Below, piece after piece: positions 8,520 through 17,568 of a stretch of DNA of 64,000 bases. The stretch comes from Caldilineaceae bacterium (GTDB lineage: Bacteria > Chloroflexota > Anaerolineae > Caldilineales > Caldilineaceae): the NCBI GenBank assembly GCA_020634755.1, contig JACKBC010000030.1:17323-81322 (forward strand), given 5' to 3'. Position numbers and translations under genes: made by a program. A model generated the notes under the pieces. The model saw only the letters and a list, made by a program, of their open reading frames with translations, was not told where the DNA came from and made no database searches. Position 1 is the first letter of the stretch, and the number at the start of each line of letters is the position of its first letter.

Positions 8520-9476
8520 ATGAGCACCATTTTACCCACCAAGCGGTTGGGCAAAAACCCGCTGGAAGTGACCGTCATGGGCTTTGGCACGGCGCCCATT
8601 GGCAATATGCGCGGCGCCGGTGATGAAACCCGCGCCATTGAAACGATTCAATTTGCCTATGAAAATGGCATCCGCTTGTTTGACTCGGCGCCGCTCTATG
8701 GGCTGGGCGAAAGCGAGATCCGCGTGGGCAAAGCGCTGCAAGGGCTGCCGCGCGACAGCTTTGTGATTTCGACCAAGGTGGGGCGCGTGCTCAATCGCGA
8801 CCGCAGCGCCTTTGTCTATGACTATTCGTACGATGGCGTCATGCGCAGCTTTGAAGGCAGCCTGGAGCGGCTGGGCGTGGAGGCCGTCGACATTGTGCTG
8901 GTGCACGACCCCGATGCAGATACCGTGGATCACGAAAAAGATGCGCTGGATTCAGCTTTCCCCACGCTGGCGGATCTGCGCGACCAGGGCGTGATCAAAG
9001 CCATTGGCTCGGGCATGAACCAGTGGCAGATGCTGGAACGTTTTGCGCGCAACGCCGATGTGGATGTTTTCCTGCTGGCCGGGCGCTATACGCTGCTGGA
9101 ACAGACGTCGCTCGATTTTCTGGATTATTGTCGCGAAACGGGCATTGGCATCTTTTTAGGCGGCGTTTATAATAGCGGCATTCTGGCCACTGGTCCCAAA
9201 GCCGATGCAAAATATAACTATGCCAATGCGCCGCAAAGCATTCTGCAAAAGGCTACGGCCATCCAGGAAATTTGTGCACAGCACGGCGTCGCGCTCAACG
9301 TGGCCGCGCTGCATTTTCCGCCGGCCAATCCAGCCATCACCAGCCTGGTGGTGGGCGCAGTGAAACCAGCCGAGGTAGAGGCAAATCTGGCGGCGCGACT
9401 GGAAGAGCTGCCGGAAGAGCTGTGGCACGATCTACGCCAAGAAGGCTTGATCGAACGCAGCGCGCCAACGCCGTAA
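8520..9476 (+). CDS. Aldo/keto reductase, D-threo-aldose/L-fucose dehydrogenase-like
   Basis: NAD(P)-dependent TIM-barrel oxidoreductase, 318 aa. The AKR tetrad is visible: D55 (RLFDSAPLY), Y60, K86 (ISTKVGR) and H129 (IVLVHDPD). The N-terminal GFGTAPIGN and the YGLGESE region match the subgroup that oxidises L-fucose, D-arabinose or pyridoxal. ATG 8520 has AAAGGA eight bases upstream and is preferred over an in-frame start 15 bases earlier. With the FAH hydrolase, SDR and enolase-family genes it could begin an oxidative sugar pathway. Confidence 0.9.
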   Translation: MSTILPTKRLGKNPLEVTVMGFGTAPIGNMRGAGDETRAIETIQFAYENGIRLFDSAPLYGLGESEIRVGKALQGLPRDSFVISTKVGRVLNRDRSAFVYDYSYDGVMRSFEGSLERLGVEAVDIVLVHDPDADTVDHEKDALDSAFPTLADLRDQGVIKAIGSGMNQWQMLERFARNADVDVFLLAGRYTLLEQTSLDFLDYCRETGIGIFLGGVYNSGILATGPKADAKYNYANAPQSILQKATAIQEICAQHGVALNVAALHFPPANPAITSLVVGAVKPAEVEANLAARLEELPEELWHDLRQEGLIERSAPTP

Positions 9477-9689
9477 TCGTCACGATTCACGCCCCCCATG
9501 TGAATCAACAGGTTTCGATACTCGGCTCTGAATGAGAGCCGCACGATAGCACCCCATAGGAGTCAATGTCATTTCGTTAAGGCCGCTTCCAGTGCGACGC
9601 ATGGTATGCCACGCGAATGCTAAGACCAAAATGGCTGACACTGTGCGACGCACTTTTCGCTCACTTTATGACATTGCCATAGGAGTAAC

Positions 9690-10295
9690 ATGACTGCACC
9701 CCCTCATAAACATTTGGTTATCGCGCGGCCGGCGCGCCATCGTCCGTTGTTCGTTGCGCCGCTATTGGCAACGGCTGGCCTGATTCTGTTTTGGTTGGCT
9801 TTTGGCCAGGCAAACGCCCAGGCGCACGCCAACGCTGACCAGACGACAGCCGCGAATGCCGCTTCTATTGCCGTTACCCATACGGTGGGGCTCAATGCCG
9901 CCGGCTGCGCCACCACGCGTGAAGTCGTATCCAAGCCGGGCAGCCCGGTCTACTTTTGCTTGACGATTCTGAACACGGGCGACGTTACGTTGACAGACCA
10001 TGTTATCCGGCGCGTGGTCATGCAAAGCGTGGTGCGGCGTGAAACGTACACGCTGACCAATTATGCCCTAAAGCCAGGCGAGCAAAAGGAAATCACCAAC
10101 GCCGTGTTGGAAGATGAATTTGGCTTTGCTCCCCTCTTCCGCATGAATTCGGTGGTGCTGGAAACGCCGGTCTTTGTGACGGTCACCTCCAGCGCCAATG
10201 ACATTGGGGCCACGGCCGTTTCATCGGCTACCGTTCTGCCGCCACCATACAAAGTCTTCTTGCCGGTGTCGGCCACAAATGCAGCCTCCCGATAA
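9690..10295 (+). CDS. Secreted protein of unknown function with LPVS tail
   Basis: 201 aa, not recognised as a named family. Residues 22-45 form a hydrophobic leader ending near AQAHA, so it is exported. The body reads like an Ig/CARDB-type fold (PVYFCLTILNTGDVTL), as in DUF11-like domains. It ends in YKVFLPVSATNAASR, similar to the YKLYLPISYE end of the protein at 35416-35871. Two short repeat remnants precede it and an R1 copy follows 12 bases after the stop. Confidence 0.7.
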   Translation: MTAPPHKHLVIARPARHRPLFVAPLLATAGLILFWLAFGQANAQAHANADQTTAANAASIAVTHTVGLNAAGCATTREVVSKPGSPVYFCLTILNTGDVTLTDHVIRRVVMQSVVRRETYTLTNYALKPGEQKEITNAVLEDEFGFAPLFRMNSVVLETPVFVTVTSSANDIGATAVSSATVLPPPYKVFLPVSATNAASR

Positions 10296-10307
10296 ACGCT
10301 TCTCTAC

Positions 10308-10394
10308 TCAGTGCACCGCAACGGTGTTGGCGAAATAGGCGTTGCTCTCGAACGGTGAATCCGACTCTCTCTTTTGCGATTGCCATCTACTGAT
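10308..10394 (+). repeat. R1 element, full copy
   Basis: CTCAGTGCACCGCAACGGTGTTGG through GCCATCTACTGA, given here as its first and last bases; contains the internal ACCG-CAA-CGGT hairpin. Sits between the secreted protein and a sugar permease. A related fragment ATACTCAATTCTGAATGA follows directly. Confidence 0.8.
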
Positions 10395-10441
10395 ACTCAA
10401 TTCTGAATGAAAACCGCCGCATAGTTCGCCCATATGACCCT

Positions 10442-11404
10442 ATGACCATGCAAAAAAATGTGACTTCATCCAATGGGCTGCTGACCAAATTCTTTGGCAG
10501 TCGCCGCGACATGCAGACCAACTTAACGCTGCTGAGCATGGCGCTGCCCGGCATTGTGCTGCTCTTTATTTTTGCCTATTTGCCCATGGTGGGGCTGCTG
10601 ATTGCATTTAAGGATTATCGCTTTGCCGATGGTATTCTGGGCAGCGCTTGGGTCGGTTTTGCGAATTTCCGCTTCCTCTTTGGCACGGATACGGCGTGGC
10701 GCATTACGCGCAATACGCTGCTCATGAACTGTCTCTTTATTGTCGTCAACACGGCGGCTTCGCTGACCATTGCCGTGCTGCTCAATGAAGTATTCAAGAG
10801 CCGCATGACCAAATATTATCAAACGCTGCTCTTCTTCCCCTACTTTATCTCGTGGGTCATTGCCAGCTATTTTGTCTTTGCCTTACTCAGTGCCCAGGGC
10901 GGTATTTTAAACCAGTGGCTAGATGCGCTGGGCGTGCCACCAACGGCGTGGTATCGTTCGCCCCAATATTGGCCCGCCATTCTGACGCTGGCCAACTTGT
11001 GGAACGGCGTGGGTTTTGGCAGCATTGTCTATTTGGCCGGCATTTTGGGCATCGATCCCATGCTTTTTGAGGCGGCAAAAATGGATGGCGCCAGCAAATG
11101 GCAGCAGGTGCGCTACATCACCATGCCCATGCTGCTGCCGCTGGTGATCATCCTGACGCTGCTGGCGATTGGACGCATCTTTAATGCCGACTTTGGCCTC
11201 TTTTATTTCCTGCCGCGCGACACGCCCATGCTCTACCCCACCACTGACGTGATCGATACATTTGTCTATCGCTCACTGGTGCAGCTGGGCGACATCAGCA
11301 TGGCCGCCGCCGCCGGCTTCTATCAATCGGTGGTTGGCTTTGCCATGGTCGTGACGGCCAATTGGATTGTACGCCGCATCAACGCCGATTATTCATTGTA
11401 TTAG
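10442..11404 (+). CDS. Sugar ABC transporter permease, LplB-like
   Basis: Membrane subunit, 320 aa, of an importer related to LplABC/YtcP systems that handle oligosaccharides or uronate oligomers. Hydrophobic segment near residues 30-55; EAA loop near residues 207-228 (EAAKMDGASKWQQV). The gene order permease-permease-binding protein is reversed relative to the first importer, and typical of the Lpl type. No ATPase gene. Confidence 0.92.
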   Translation: MTMQKNVTSSNGLLTKFFGSRRDMQTNLTLLSMALPGIVLLFIFAYLPMVGLLIAFKDYRFADGILGSAWVGFANFRFLFGTDTAWRITRNTLLMNCLFIVVNTAASLTIAVLLNEVFKSRMTKYYQTLLFFPYFISWVIASYFVFALLSAQGGILNQWLDALGVPPTAWYRSPQYWPAILTLANLWNGVGFGSIVYLAGILGIDPMLFEAAKMDGASKWQQVRYITMPMLLPLVIILTLLAIGRIFNADFGLFYFLPRDTPMLYPTTDVIDTFVYRSLVQLGDISMAAAAGFYQSVVGFAMVVTANWIVRRINADYSLY

Positions 11405-11470
11405 CGAAGGAAGGAGTGGGAAGTGGGGGTGACGCCGACAGAACGCCTACTTCCTACTCCTTAATTCTTA
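11405..11470. repeat. GGAGTA-type palindrome between permeases
   Basis: GGAAGGAGTGGGAAGTGGGG near 11408 faces CTACTTCCTACTCCTTA near 11447, forming an imperfect stem. The same word pair is used at 20167-20225 and 58268-58375. Confidence 0.5.
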
Positions 11471-11493
11471 ATCCCAGCTTTAGGAGAACCATC

Positions 11494-12408
11494 TTGACCA
11501 CAGTGGCACAGCCCGCCCGCGTCCAGGGCGCGGTCCAGGCAAGGCGCAAACCTATATCGTGGAGCAATCTGGCCGTCCATTTGGTGTTGATCGGTATCGG
11601 GCTGGCCTGCTTAATTCCCATGCTGCTGGTCGTGGCAGTCTCGTTTTCAGATGAACAGGCGCTGGTGGTGGAGGGGTACCGGCTCTATCCAGTGGGCTTT
11701 ACCACCCATGCCTACACCTATATTCTCAAAAATCCACAGCAGATTTTGGGCGCATATGGCGTGACCGCATTGGTCACTGCGGTGGGCACGTTGGTGGGGC
11801 TCTTTATTTGCGCGCTGCTGGCCTATCCACTCTCGCGCCAAGATTTTAAGCTGCGCGGCGTGCTTTCGTTTTATGTCTTTTTTACGCTGCTTTTTCACGG
11901 CGGTATGGTGCCGTTCTATATTCTGGTCACCCAATACTTGGGGCTCAAAGACAACATTTTGGCGCTGATCGCGCCCTATCTGGTCACGGCCTGGTATGTG
12001 TTGATCTTGCGCACGTCGTTTGCTCAGCTGCCCACAGAGCTGCTGGACGCCGCCCGCATTGATGGCGCCGGCGAGTGGCGCATCTTCTTTCGCATTGTAC
12101 TCCCCCTGTCCAAACCGGTGCTGGCCACCATTGGGCTGTTTTACGTGCTGCGCTACTGGAACGACTGGTTCCTGGCGCTGCTCTTTATCGATACCCCTTC
12201 GCTCTATCCGCTCCAATATTTGCTGCAAGTGCTCATGCGCAACATGAGCGTGTTGGCCTCTAATCCGCAAACCATGGGTGAACCGATTCCCACGCAATCG
12301 GCGCGCATGGCCATGGCGGTGCTGGCTTTTGGCCCGGCGCTCTTTGTTTTTCTCATGTTGCAGAAGTACTTTGTGCGCGGCATCACTATTGGCGGGTTGA
12401 AGGGGTAA
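11494..12408 (+). CDS. Sugar ABC transporter permease, LplC-like
   Basis: Second membrane subunit of the Lpl-type importer, 304 aa, with EAA loop near residues 178-200 (ELLDAARIDGAGEWRIF) and the family's C-terminal RGITIGGLKG end. The start is most likely TTG 11494, preceded by TAGGAG seven bases upstream; upstream in-frame sequence runs through the intergenic palindrome and overlaps the previous gene. TTG initiation would keep expression in check. Confidence 0.88.
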   Translation: MTTVAQPARVQGAVQARRKPISWSNLAVHLVLIGIGLACLIPMLLVVAVSFSDEQALVVEGYRLYPVGFTTHAYTYILKNPQQILGAYGVTALVTAVGTLVGLFICALLAYPLSRQDFKLRGVLSFYVFFTLLFHGGMVPFYILVTQYLGLKDNILALIAPYLVTAWYVLILRTSFAQLPTELLDAARIDGAGEWRIFFRIVLPLSKPVLATIGLFYVLRYWNDWFLALLFIDTPSLYPLQYLLQVLMRNMSVLASNPQTMGEPIPTQSARMAMAVLAFGPALFVFLMLQKYFVRGITIGGLKG

Positions 12409-12409
12409 A

Positions 12410-12500
12410 GGGAATGGTTAATTGGGTGATTAGTTGATCGGGGAGCTGCCTGCCCAATTAACCAATCACCTGATTACCCAATGAACGATCAACCAATTAA
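12410..12500. repeat. GATTGGG-type palindrome
   Basis: GGTTAATTGGGTGATTAGTTGATC (12417 on) is mirrored by CCAATTAACCAATCACC and by GATCAACCAATTAAC (to 12500). Lies between permease and binding-protein genes. Same words at 32032 and 43235. Confidence 0.55.
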
Positions 12501-12524
12501 CTATTTTTCCAAGGAGGAAACCAG

Positions 12525-14039
12525 ATGTCCAAACGAACATCATCATTGCTGCTCACGAGCCTGCTGCTGCTGAGCCTGCTATTGGCGGCCTGCGCGCCAG
12601 CCGCCGGCCCGGTAGACGCGGGAGAGCAATCTTCGCTTTCGCAAGATGCCGATGACAACATCCCCGTCGTCACCTATACGTACGCGCGCGTGCCGCAGCC
12701 GGATCAGCAAATGGTTGAGGACGCGCTCAACGACATTATCATCCCCGAGATCGGCGTCAAGCTCAAGCTGGAGCCCATTGACCCCGGCGTTTACAACGAC
12801 AAGATGCAGTTGCGGCTGGCCTCTGGCGAAGCGTGCGACATTATCTTCACGGCGCCGTGGATCAACTCCTATGCCAACAATGTGGCCAACGGCGTGCTTT
12901 ATTCGCTGGATGAGCTGCTGCCCCAATATGCACCCGGCCTGTGGAACAGCATGCCCGAAACCACCTGGGAAGCGGCGCGCGTGCAGGGCCACATCTATGG
13001 TGTAATCAACCAGCAAATCTTCCCCAAGCCGTGGGGGGTGCATGTGCGCACGGACCTGCTGCAAAAGTATAACTTCTCACTGGATGATGTGGCGCAGTGG
13101 GAAGATATGGAGCCCTTCCTGGCCGCCGTGGCCGAGGGCGAAGGCATTACGCCGGTGCTGGGCGACAATCTGTGGCGCAGCCAATATTGGGGCTACGATC
13201 CGCTGGATGATGGGATTGCCGCCATTGGCATGGCCGCCGCCGACACCACGTTGACCGTGGTCAATTTCCTGGAGACCGATGAATTCAAAAAGGCCGCTGA
13301 GATCACCAAACGCTGGTACGACAACGGTTGGCTGCCGCTGGAAACGCTGCCCAGAGACGAATCGCAGGCCATGTTCCGCGCCGGCCAATTCGCCATGGGC
13401 TACCATGTGGAAAAGCCCGGCAATGACGTAGAATCTAAAAATGCCTATGGCTGGGATTTCACCATCAAAAACCTGACCGACCCGCTGATTATTGACACCG
13501 CCGGCACCACCGCCACGCTCAATGCCATCTGCGCTTCTTCGCCCCATCCCGAAGCCGCCATGCAAATCCTAGAGCTATTCAATACCAACGCCCAAGTTTA
13601 CAATACGCTGGCGCGCGGCGTTGAGGGCGTGCATTGGGTGTGGGAAGATGAGGCCAATAAGGTCATGCGCTTCCCCGACGGCGTTACCGCCGATACCAGC
13701 ACCTATAATCCCAATGGCGACTGGATGTTTGGCAACCAGTTTAATGCCTACTATCGCGACCCGGCCCAGGTGGGTGCATGGGAAGCCACCAAGCTCATGA
13801 ATGACACCGCATTCCCCTCGGAAGCGTTGGGCTTTGTGGTGGACCGCACGCCCATTGAAACTGAGGTAGCGCAGGTCACCGCGGTCTGGAAAGAGCAAGT
13901 CGAACCGATTATGAATGGCTGGGTAGCCTGGGATGATGCGGCGCCCGACGCCATGGCCAAACTGGAAGAGGCCGGCATCAACCGCATTATTGATGAAGTT
14001 GAAAGCCAATTGCAGGCCTGGAAAGCGTCCAAAGAGTAG
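12525..14039 (+). CDS. Extracellular solute-binding lipoprotein, LplA-like
   Basis: Substrate-binding lipoprotein of the second importer, 504 aa. Signal peptide with lipobox LLAAC (Cys23). The long body with an Arg/Glu-rich C-terminal half fits the LplA/DUF3502-containing subgroup seen with LplB/LplC permeases. AAGGAGG lies seven bases before the ATG, giving the strongest ribosome site of the cluster, as expected for a binding protein. The enolase-family gene starts six bases after its stop, linking uptake and catabolism. Confidence 0.92.
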   Translation: MSKRTSSLLLTSLLLLSLLLAACAPAAGPVDAGEQSSLSQDADDNIPVVTYTYARVPQPDQQMVEDALNDIIIPEIGVKLKLEPIDPGVYNDKMQLRLASGEACDIIFTAPWINSYANNVANGVLYSLDELLPQYAPGLWNSMPETTWEAARVQGHIYGVINQQIFPKPWGVHVRTDLLQKYNFSLDDVAQWEDMEPFLAAVAEGEGITPVLGDNLWRSQYWGYDPLDDGIAAIGMAAADTTLTVVNFLETDEFKKAAEITKRWYDNGWLPLETLPRDESQAMFRAGQFAMGYHVEKPGNDVESKNAYGWDFTIKNLTDPLIIDTAGTTATLNAICASSPHPEAAMQILELFNTNAQVYNTLARGVEGVHWVWEDEANKVMRFPDGVTADTSTYNPNGDWMFGNQFNAYYRDPAQVGAWEATKLMNDTAFPSEALGFVVDRTPIETEVAQVTAVWKEQVEPIMNGWVAWDDAAPDAMAKLEEAGINRIIDEVESQLQAWKASKE

Positions 14040-14045
14040 CCCCTT

Positions 14046-15191
14046 ATGAAAATTACAAAGCTGGAAACGATCTGCCTTTCGCGCATGCATGAACCGGAAC
14101 GGCAATGGATTACCGCGCGCTACCGCACCATCAAAGCGGACTGCGCCATTGTGGTGATTCACACCGATGAGGGGCTCACCGGCATTGGCGAAGCCTGTGC
14201 TTATGGCGTACCCACCATTATTGCCGATTGGGTCACGTGGTATAGCGCACTGCTGGTGGGCAAAGACCCCTCCGATCCAGCCATTGCGCCGCATCCCAAT
14301 GACGTAGATCGTAAACACGATTGTGCCGTAGCCGGCATTGACTGTGCGCTCTGGGACTTGCGCGGCAAAATTGCCGGGCAGCGCACCAGCCAGTTGCTGG
14401 CGGCCAACCCGCTGGACAAGGTGCGCATCTATGCGTCCAGCGGCTGCCGGTACGACTGGCGCGTCAATCCACATCAGCTGATTGAAGAGGCCAAAGAGTA
14501 CATTGCCAGTGGCATTACGGCCATGAAATTTCGCATCGGCACCGAATGGTCTTGGGACGGCGTTACGGTGGACCGCTTTCTGGGCCTCGTGCGCGAACTG
14601 GCGCAGGAAGTCCATGGGCGCCTGGAATTGATGCTGGATGGCAACCAGCGCCTCAGCGTGGACGAGGCGTTGGTTATTGCCAAAGAGCTGGATCGCCTGG
14701 GCTTTAGCTGGTTTGAGGAACCGATCCCCCAAACCGATTTGGCGGGCTATGTGCGACTCAACGCCGCGGTGGATATGCCAATTACGGGTGGTGAACAGTT
14801 CACCACGCTGCAGCGCTTCCGTCCGTACATCCAGCAGCGGGCCTACGACATTGTGCAGCCGGATGCCGGCGTTTGCGGTATTACCGAAGCCATGCACATT
14901 GCCGAAATGGCCCACGAGCACGGCATTGAGCTGGCTCCCCACAGCTGGCACAATGGACTCATGGCCATGGCCAATGGTCATTTGGTGGCCGCCTTGCCCA
15001 AGCCGCGCATGCTGGAAGTCTGCATGATCCAAGGGCCGCTGCAATGGGGCATCCTGGCCGCAAAGCCCACCATTGAAGATGGGCATCTGCTGCTGCCCGA
15101 TGCACCGGGCTTAGGCGTTGAAATGGCGCCTAACGTCGCTGAGAAATTCCCCTACATCGAGGGCCACTATGCCGTGACCGTTGAACGGTGA
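14046..15191 (+). CDS. Enolase-superfamily sugar-acid dehydratase
   Basis: Mandelate racemase/muconate lactonizing enzyme family, 381 aa. N-terminal capping domain to about residue 120, then the barrel. Base pair K161-x-R163 (AMKFRIG), metal ligands D198 (LMLDGNQ), E224 (WFEEP) and E250 (GGEQF), D273 and His299/His302 (APHSWHNG) are all in place, so it should be active. The K-x-R variant is seen in fuconate, galactonate and related dehydratases. It would convert a sugar acid to its 2-keto-3-deoxy form. Exact substrate unknown. Confidence 0.92.
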   Translation: MKITKLETICLSRMHEPERQWITARYRTIKADCAIVVIHTDEGLTGIGEACAYGVPTIIADWVTWYSALLVGKDPSDPAIAPHPNDVDRKHDCAVAGIDCALWDLRGKIAGQRTSQLLAANPLDKVRIYASSGCRYDWRVNPHQLIEEAKEYIASGITAMKFRIGTEWSWDGVTVDRFLGLVRELAQEVHGRLELMLDGNQRLSVDEALVIAKELDRLGFSWFEEPIPQTDLAGYVRLNAAVDMPITGGEQFTTLQRFRPYIQQRAYDIVQPDAGVCGITEAMHIAEMAHEHGIELAPHSWHNGLMAMANGHLVAALPKPRMLEVCMIQGPLQWGILAAKPTIEDGHLLLPDAPGLGVEMAPNVAEKFPYIEGHYAVTVER

Positions 15192-15199
15192 CATACAAG

Positions 15200-15282
15200 C
15201 CTCTCCTCCCCCTTGACGCACAAAGTGCGTCTTTCCCCCTCCTCTCCACGAGTGGAGAGGAGGGGAAAGGGGGGAGGAGAGG
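15200..15282. repeat. Large palindrome after dehydratase gene
   Basis: Outer arms CCTCTCCTCCCCC and GGGGGGAGGAGAGG enclose a GACGCACAAAGTGCGTC hairpin and a CCTCTCCACGAGTGGAGAGG hairpin. A three-stem structure just 20 bases before the next start codon. Confidence 0.6.
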
Positions 15283-15303
15283 CCCTTAGAAAGCAAAAGA
15301 TAT

Positions 15304-16185
15304 ATGGACAAATTTGCCCCTCTCAACATGACCCCCGCCGAAATTATAGACTACACACGTGAATGGAGCGGCGAGCGCTTTGCCGATGGCCGCCCCCATG
15401 TGCCGAATGCGCTGATTGCGCGCGTCAAAAACGTGACGATTACGGAAGCCTGGGGCATCCTGCGCGGAGACGGTTATCATCATCAATATGAAGATGGCTG
15501 GTTTTGTACCCACCCCGGCCAGGTGCTCGCGGGCCGCGCCTTGACGGCCATGTACATGCCGCGCCGGCCACAGATGCGCACCATTATGGAAGAAAAGGGC
15601 GCGGCCCAAGGCTGCGTGGGTGACCAGATCTCGTGGCCCATTGACATGCTGGCGCCGGGCGATGTGTATGTGGCCGATGTCTTTGGCAAAATCGAGCAAG
15701 GGCCGGTCATTGGCGACAATCTAGCCACATCCATTTATGCGAAATCGGGCAACGGCGTGGTGCATGATGCAGCCATCCGCGATCTGGATGGCGTGCAGGA
15801 AATTGCCGGCTTCACCAGCTTTTTCCGTGGGGTTCATCCATCGTATGCCGCGCCCACCATTATGCTGGTCGGCGTCAACTGTCCCGTGCGCATTGGCAAA
15901 GTTACGGTGATGCCGGGTGATATTGTGTTGGGGCGGCAAGATGGCATTGTTTTTATTCCGCCCCATCTCGTTGAAAAAGTGGTTAAAACGTCCGAGCTGA
16001 TTCAGTTGCGCGACCGGTTTGGCAAGCAGCGGCTGGCAGAGGATGTCTACACATCGGGTGAAATCGACAGACGCTGGGAGGATCACATTGAGCGCGACTT
16101 CTCGGGCTGGCTGGAAGACCACATGGATGAATTACCAGTGCCCAAGGAGGCAATTCAGGAGTTACTCAAAGAGCGCACTTGGTAA
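15304..16185 (+). CDS. RraA-family aldolase/decarboxylase-like protein
   Basis: 293 aa, related to the RraA/HMG-aldolase family (often mislabelled dimethylmenaquinone methyltransferase). Longer than RraA itself (~160 aa) because of an N-terminal extension of about 100 residues. The core has GDVYVADVFGK, then GDNLATS near residue 137, and a RDLDGV motif, matching the G-D-N and R-D active-site positions that bind the divalent metal and pyruvate enolate. A retro-aldol cleavage or oxaloacetate-type decarboxylation of a keto-deoxy acid would fit the operon. Followed by a strong terminator. Confidence 0.82.
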   Translation: MDKFAPLNMTPAEIIDYTREWSGERFADGRPHVPNALIARVKNVTITEAWGILRGDGYHHQYEDGWFCTHPGQVLAGRALTAMYMPRRPQMRTIMEEKGAAQGCVGDQISWPIDMLAPGDVYVADVFGKIEQGPVIGDNLATSIYAKSGNGVVHDAAIRDLDGVQEIAGFTSFFRGVHPSYAAPTIMLVGVNCPVRIGKVTVMPGDIVLGRQDGIVFIPPHLVEKVVKTSELIQLRDRFGKQRLAEDVYTSGEIDRRWEDHIERDFSGWLEDHMDELPVPKEAIQELLKERTW

Positions 16186-16280
16186 ATTTACAATAGATTC
16201 GGCACTTTGGGCTCTCTGGTAGTTCACACGCTGGCCTCCTCATGCGACCAGTGAGCCTACATTTGCCCGCCTAGACCCCA

Positions 16281-16317
16281 AAGGGGAAGCCTTGTTGACA
16301 GGGCTTCCCCTTTTTTA
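16281..16317 (+). terminator. Rho-independent terminator of the sugar cluster
   Basis: Stem AAGGGGAAGCC/GGGCTTCCCCTT (16281-16312) with a short loop and T6 tract. It closes the region before the phosphate operon. Confidence 0.85.
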
Positions 16318-16337
16318 GTTGAGAGGATGCACGATCA

Positions 16338-16407
16338 TTAACGAATTGTTAACAAAAATCAAAACCCTTGGCCATTTGTTAACAAAACAAAACCTCAAAC
16401 GTTAACA
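16338..16407 (+). promoter_or_regulatory. TTAAC direct repeats upstream of pstS (possible Pho box)
   Basis: TTAAC occurs at 16338, 16349, 16379 and 16402 in an A/T-rich stretch. The first pair is 11 bases apart, as for PhoP-type boxes of Gram-positive bacteria (TTAACA with 11-bp repeats). The other spacings (30 and 23) are less regular. Position about 90-160 bases before pstS suits a phosphate-starvation operator (inference). Confidence 0.4.
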
Positions 16408-16495
16408 TAAAGATAATAAAATAATGACCTCTCACTAATAAATATATGGATCAAGCTATAGACAGCTCCCCAGAGCTAAAAAGAAGTGATAAATT

Positions 16496-17440
16496 ATGCA
16501 TACGTATTCAACTGCACACACGTGTAACCACAATTGGAAGCAGCGGTATCTCTTGCTGGTGCTACTTCTGCTTTTGTTAACAGGGCTGTTAACGTCGTGT
16601 GCTTCGTCGCAAACAGCTGCTGCCGCCGATGTAGGAGATGCCTCTGCCCAACGTGCAATCCAAAACAAAGGTTCAGACACCATTGTCAATCTGGCGCTGG
16701 CCTGGGCAGAAGCGTACCGCAAGATCCACCCCGATATTTCGATTGCCGTAACCGGCGGCGGATCCGGCACAGGGATTGCGGCGCTGATCAACGGCACGGT
16801 GGATATTGCCAACGCCTCGCGTCAGATGAAAGAGAGTGAAATTGAAGAGGCCAAGGCCAATGGGTTTGACCCCATTGAGTTCACCATTGCCATTGATGCA
16901 TTGGCCGTGATTGTAAACCCACAAAATCCGGTCAATGAGCTGACCATTCCCCAACTGGCCGACATCTTCACCGGTCGCATTACCAACTGGAAGGAAGTGG
17001 GCGGCAATGATGCCAAGATTGTCCTGCTCTCGCGCGAATCCAATTCTGGCACCCACGTGTACTTTTTGGAAGAAGTGGTGCGCATGGGTGAAAAAGAGAA
17101 CAAAGATATCTTTGCCCCACAAACCCTTCTCATGCCCTCGTCGGTAGGCATTACCAGCGAAATCCGACGCAACCCCAATGCCATTGGCTATGACGGCCTG
17201 GGCTATGTGGACGTAGAACATGAGAAGATGCTGGCCATTGCCAAGGATGCCGAATCGCCTTATATCACGCCTTCTGTTGAAACGGGCGCCGATGGCAGCT
17301 ACCCCATCTCGCGTGGGCTATATATGTATACAGCCGGTGAACCGACCGGCGTCATTGCCGAATATCTAGATTGGATCATGGGTGCGGACGGCCAGCAGAT
17401 TGTAGCCGATTTGGGCTTTGTCCCCCTGCCCACTAAATAA
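16496..17440 (+). CDS. pstS: Phosphate ABC transporter substrate-binding lipoprotein PstS
   Basis: Captures phosphate outside the membrane. 314 aa; leader with a long Leu run and lipobox LLTSC (Cys35). Conserved PstS elements: GSDTIVNLALAW near 57-69, the TGGGSGTGI phosphate loop near 83-91, and SRESNSGTHVYF near 178. Heads an operon with pstC, pstA and two pstB-type genes, with 128 bases between it and pstC. No phoU or phoB gene is attached. The response regulator at 61509 is too far away to assign. Confidence 0.93.
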   Translation: MHTYSTAHTCNHNWKQRYLLLVLLLLLLTGLLTSCASSQTAAAADVGDASAQRAIQNKGSDTIVNLALAWAEAYRKIHPDISIAVTGGGSGTGIAALINGTVDIANASRQMKESEIEEAKANGFDPIEFTIAIDALAVIVNPQNPVNELTIPQLADIFTGRITNWKEVGGNDAKIVLLSRESNSGTHVYFLEEVVRMGEKENKDIFAPQTLLMPSSVGITSEIRRNPNAIGYDGLGYVDVEHEKMLAIAKDAESPYITPSVETGADGSYPISRGLYMYTAGEPTGVIAEYLDWIMGADGQQIVADLGFVPLPTK

Positions 17441-17445
17441 ATGAA

Positions 17446-17480
17446 CAGTAGATCGCAATGGCCAAAGGTGAAGATGGATT
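17446..17480 (-). repeat. Degenerate R1 fragment
   Basis: CAGTAGATCGCAATGGC resembles the end of R1 read in reverse (GATCTACTG/GTTGCGATC). Only about 30 bases are recognisable, between pstS and pstC. Confidence 0.4.
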
Positions 17481-17568
17481 CAATCATGCTAATTGAAACG
17501 GCTGCTAAAATTGCCGGGCTATTATGGTGTATAGATAAAGACAAGTTGTTTATGTGGAGAGGACCGAA

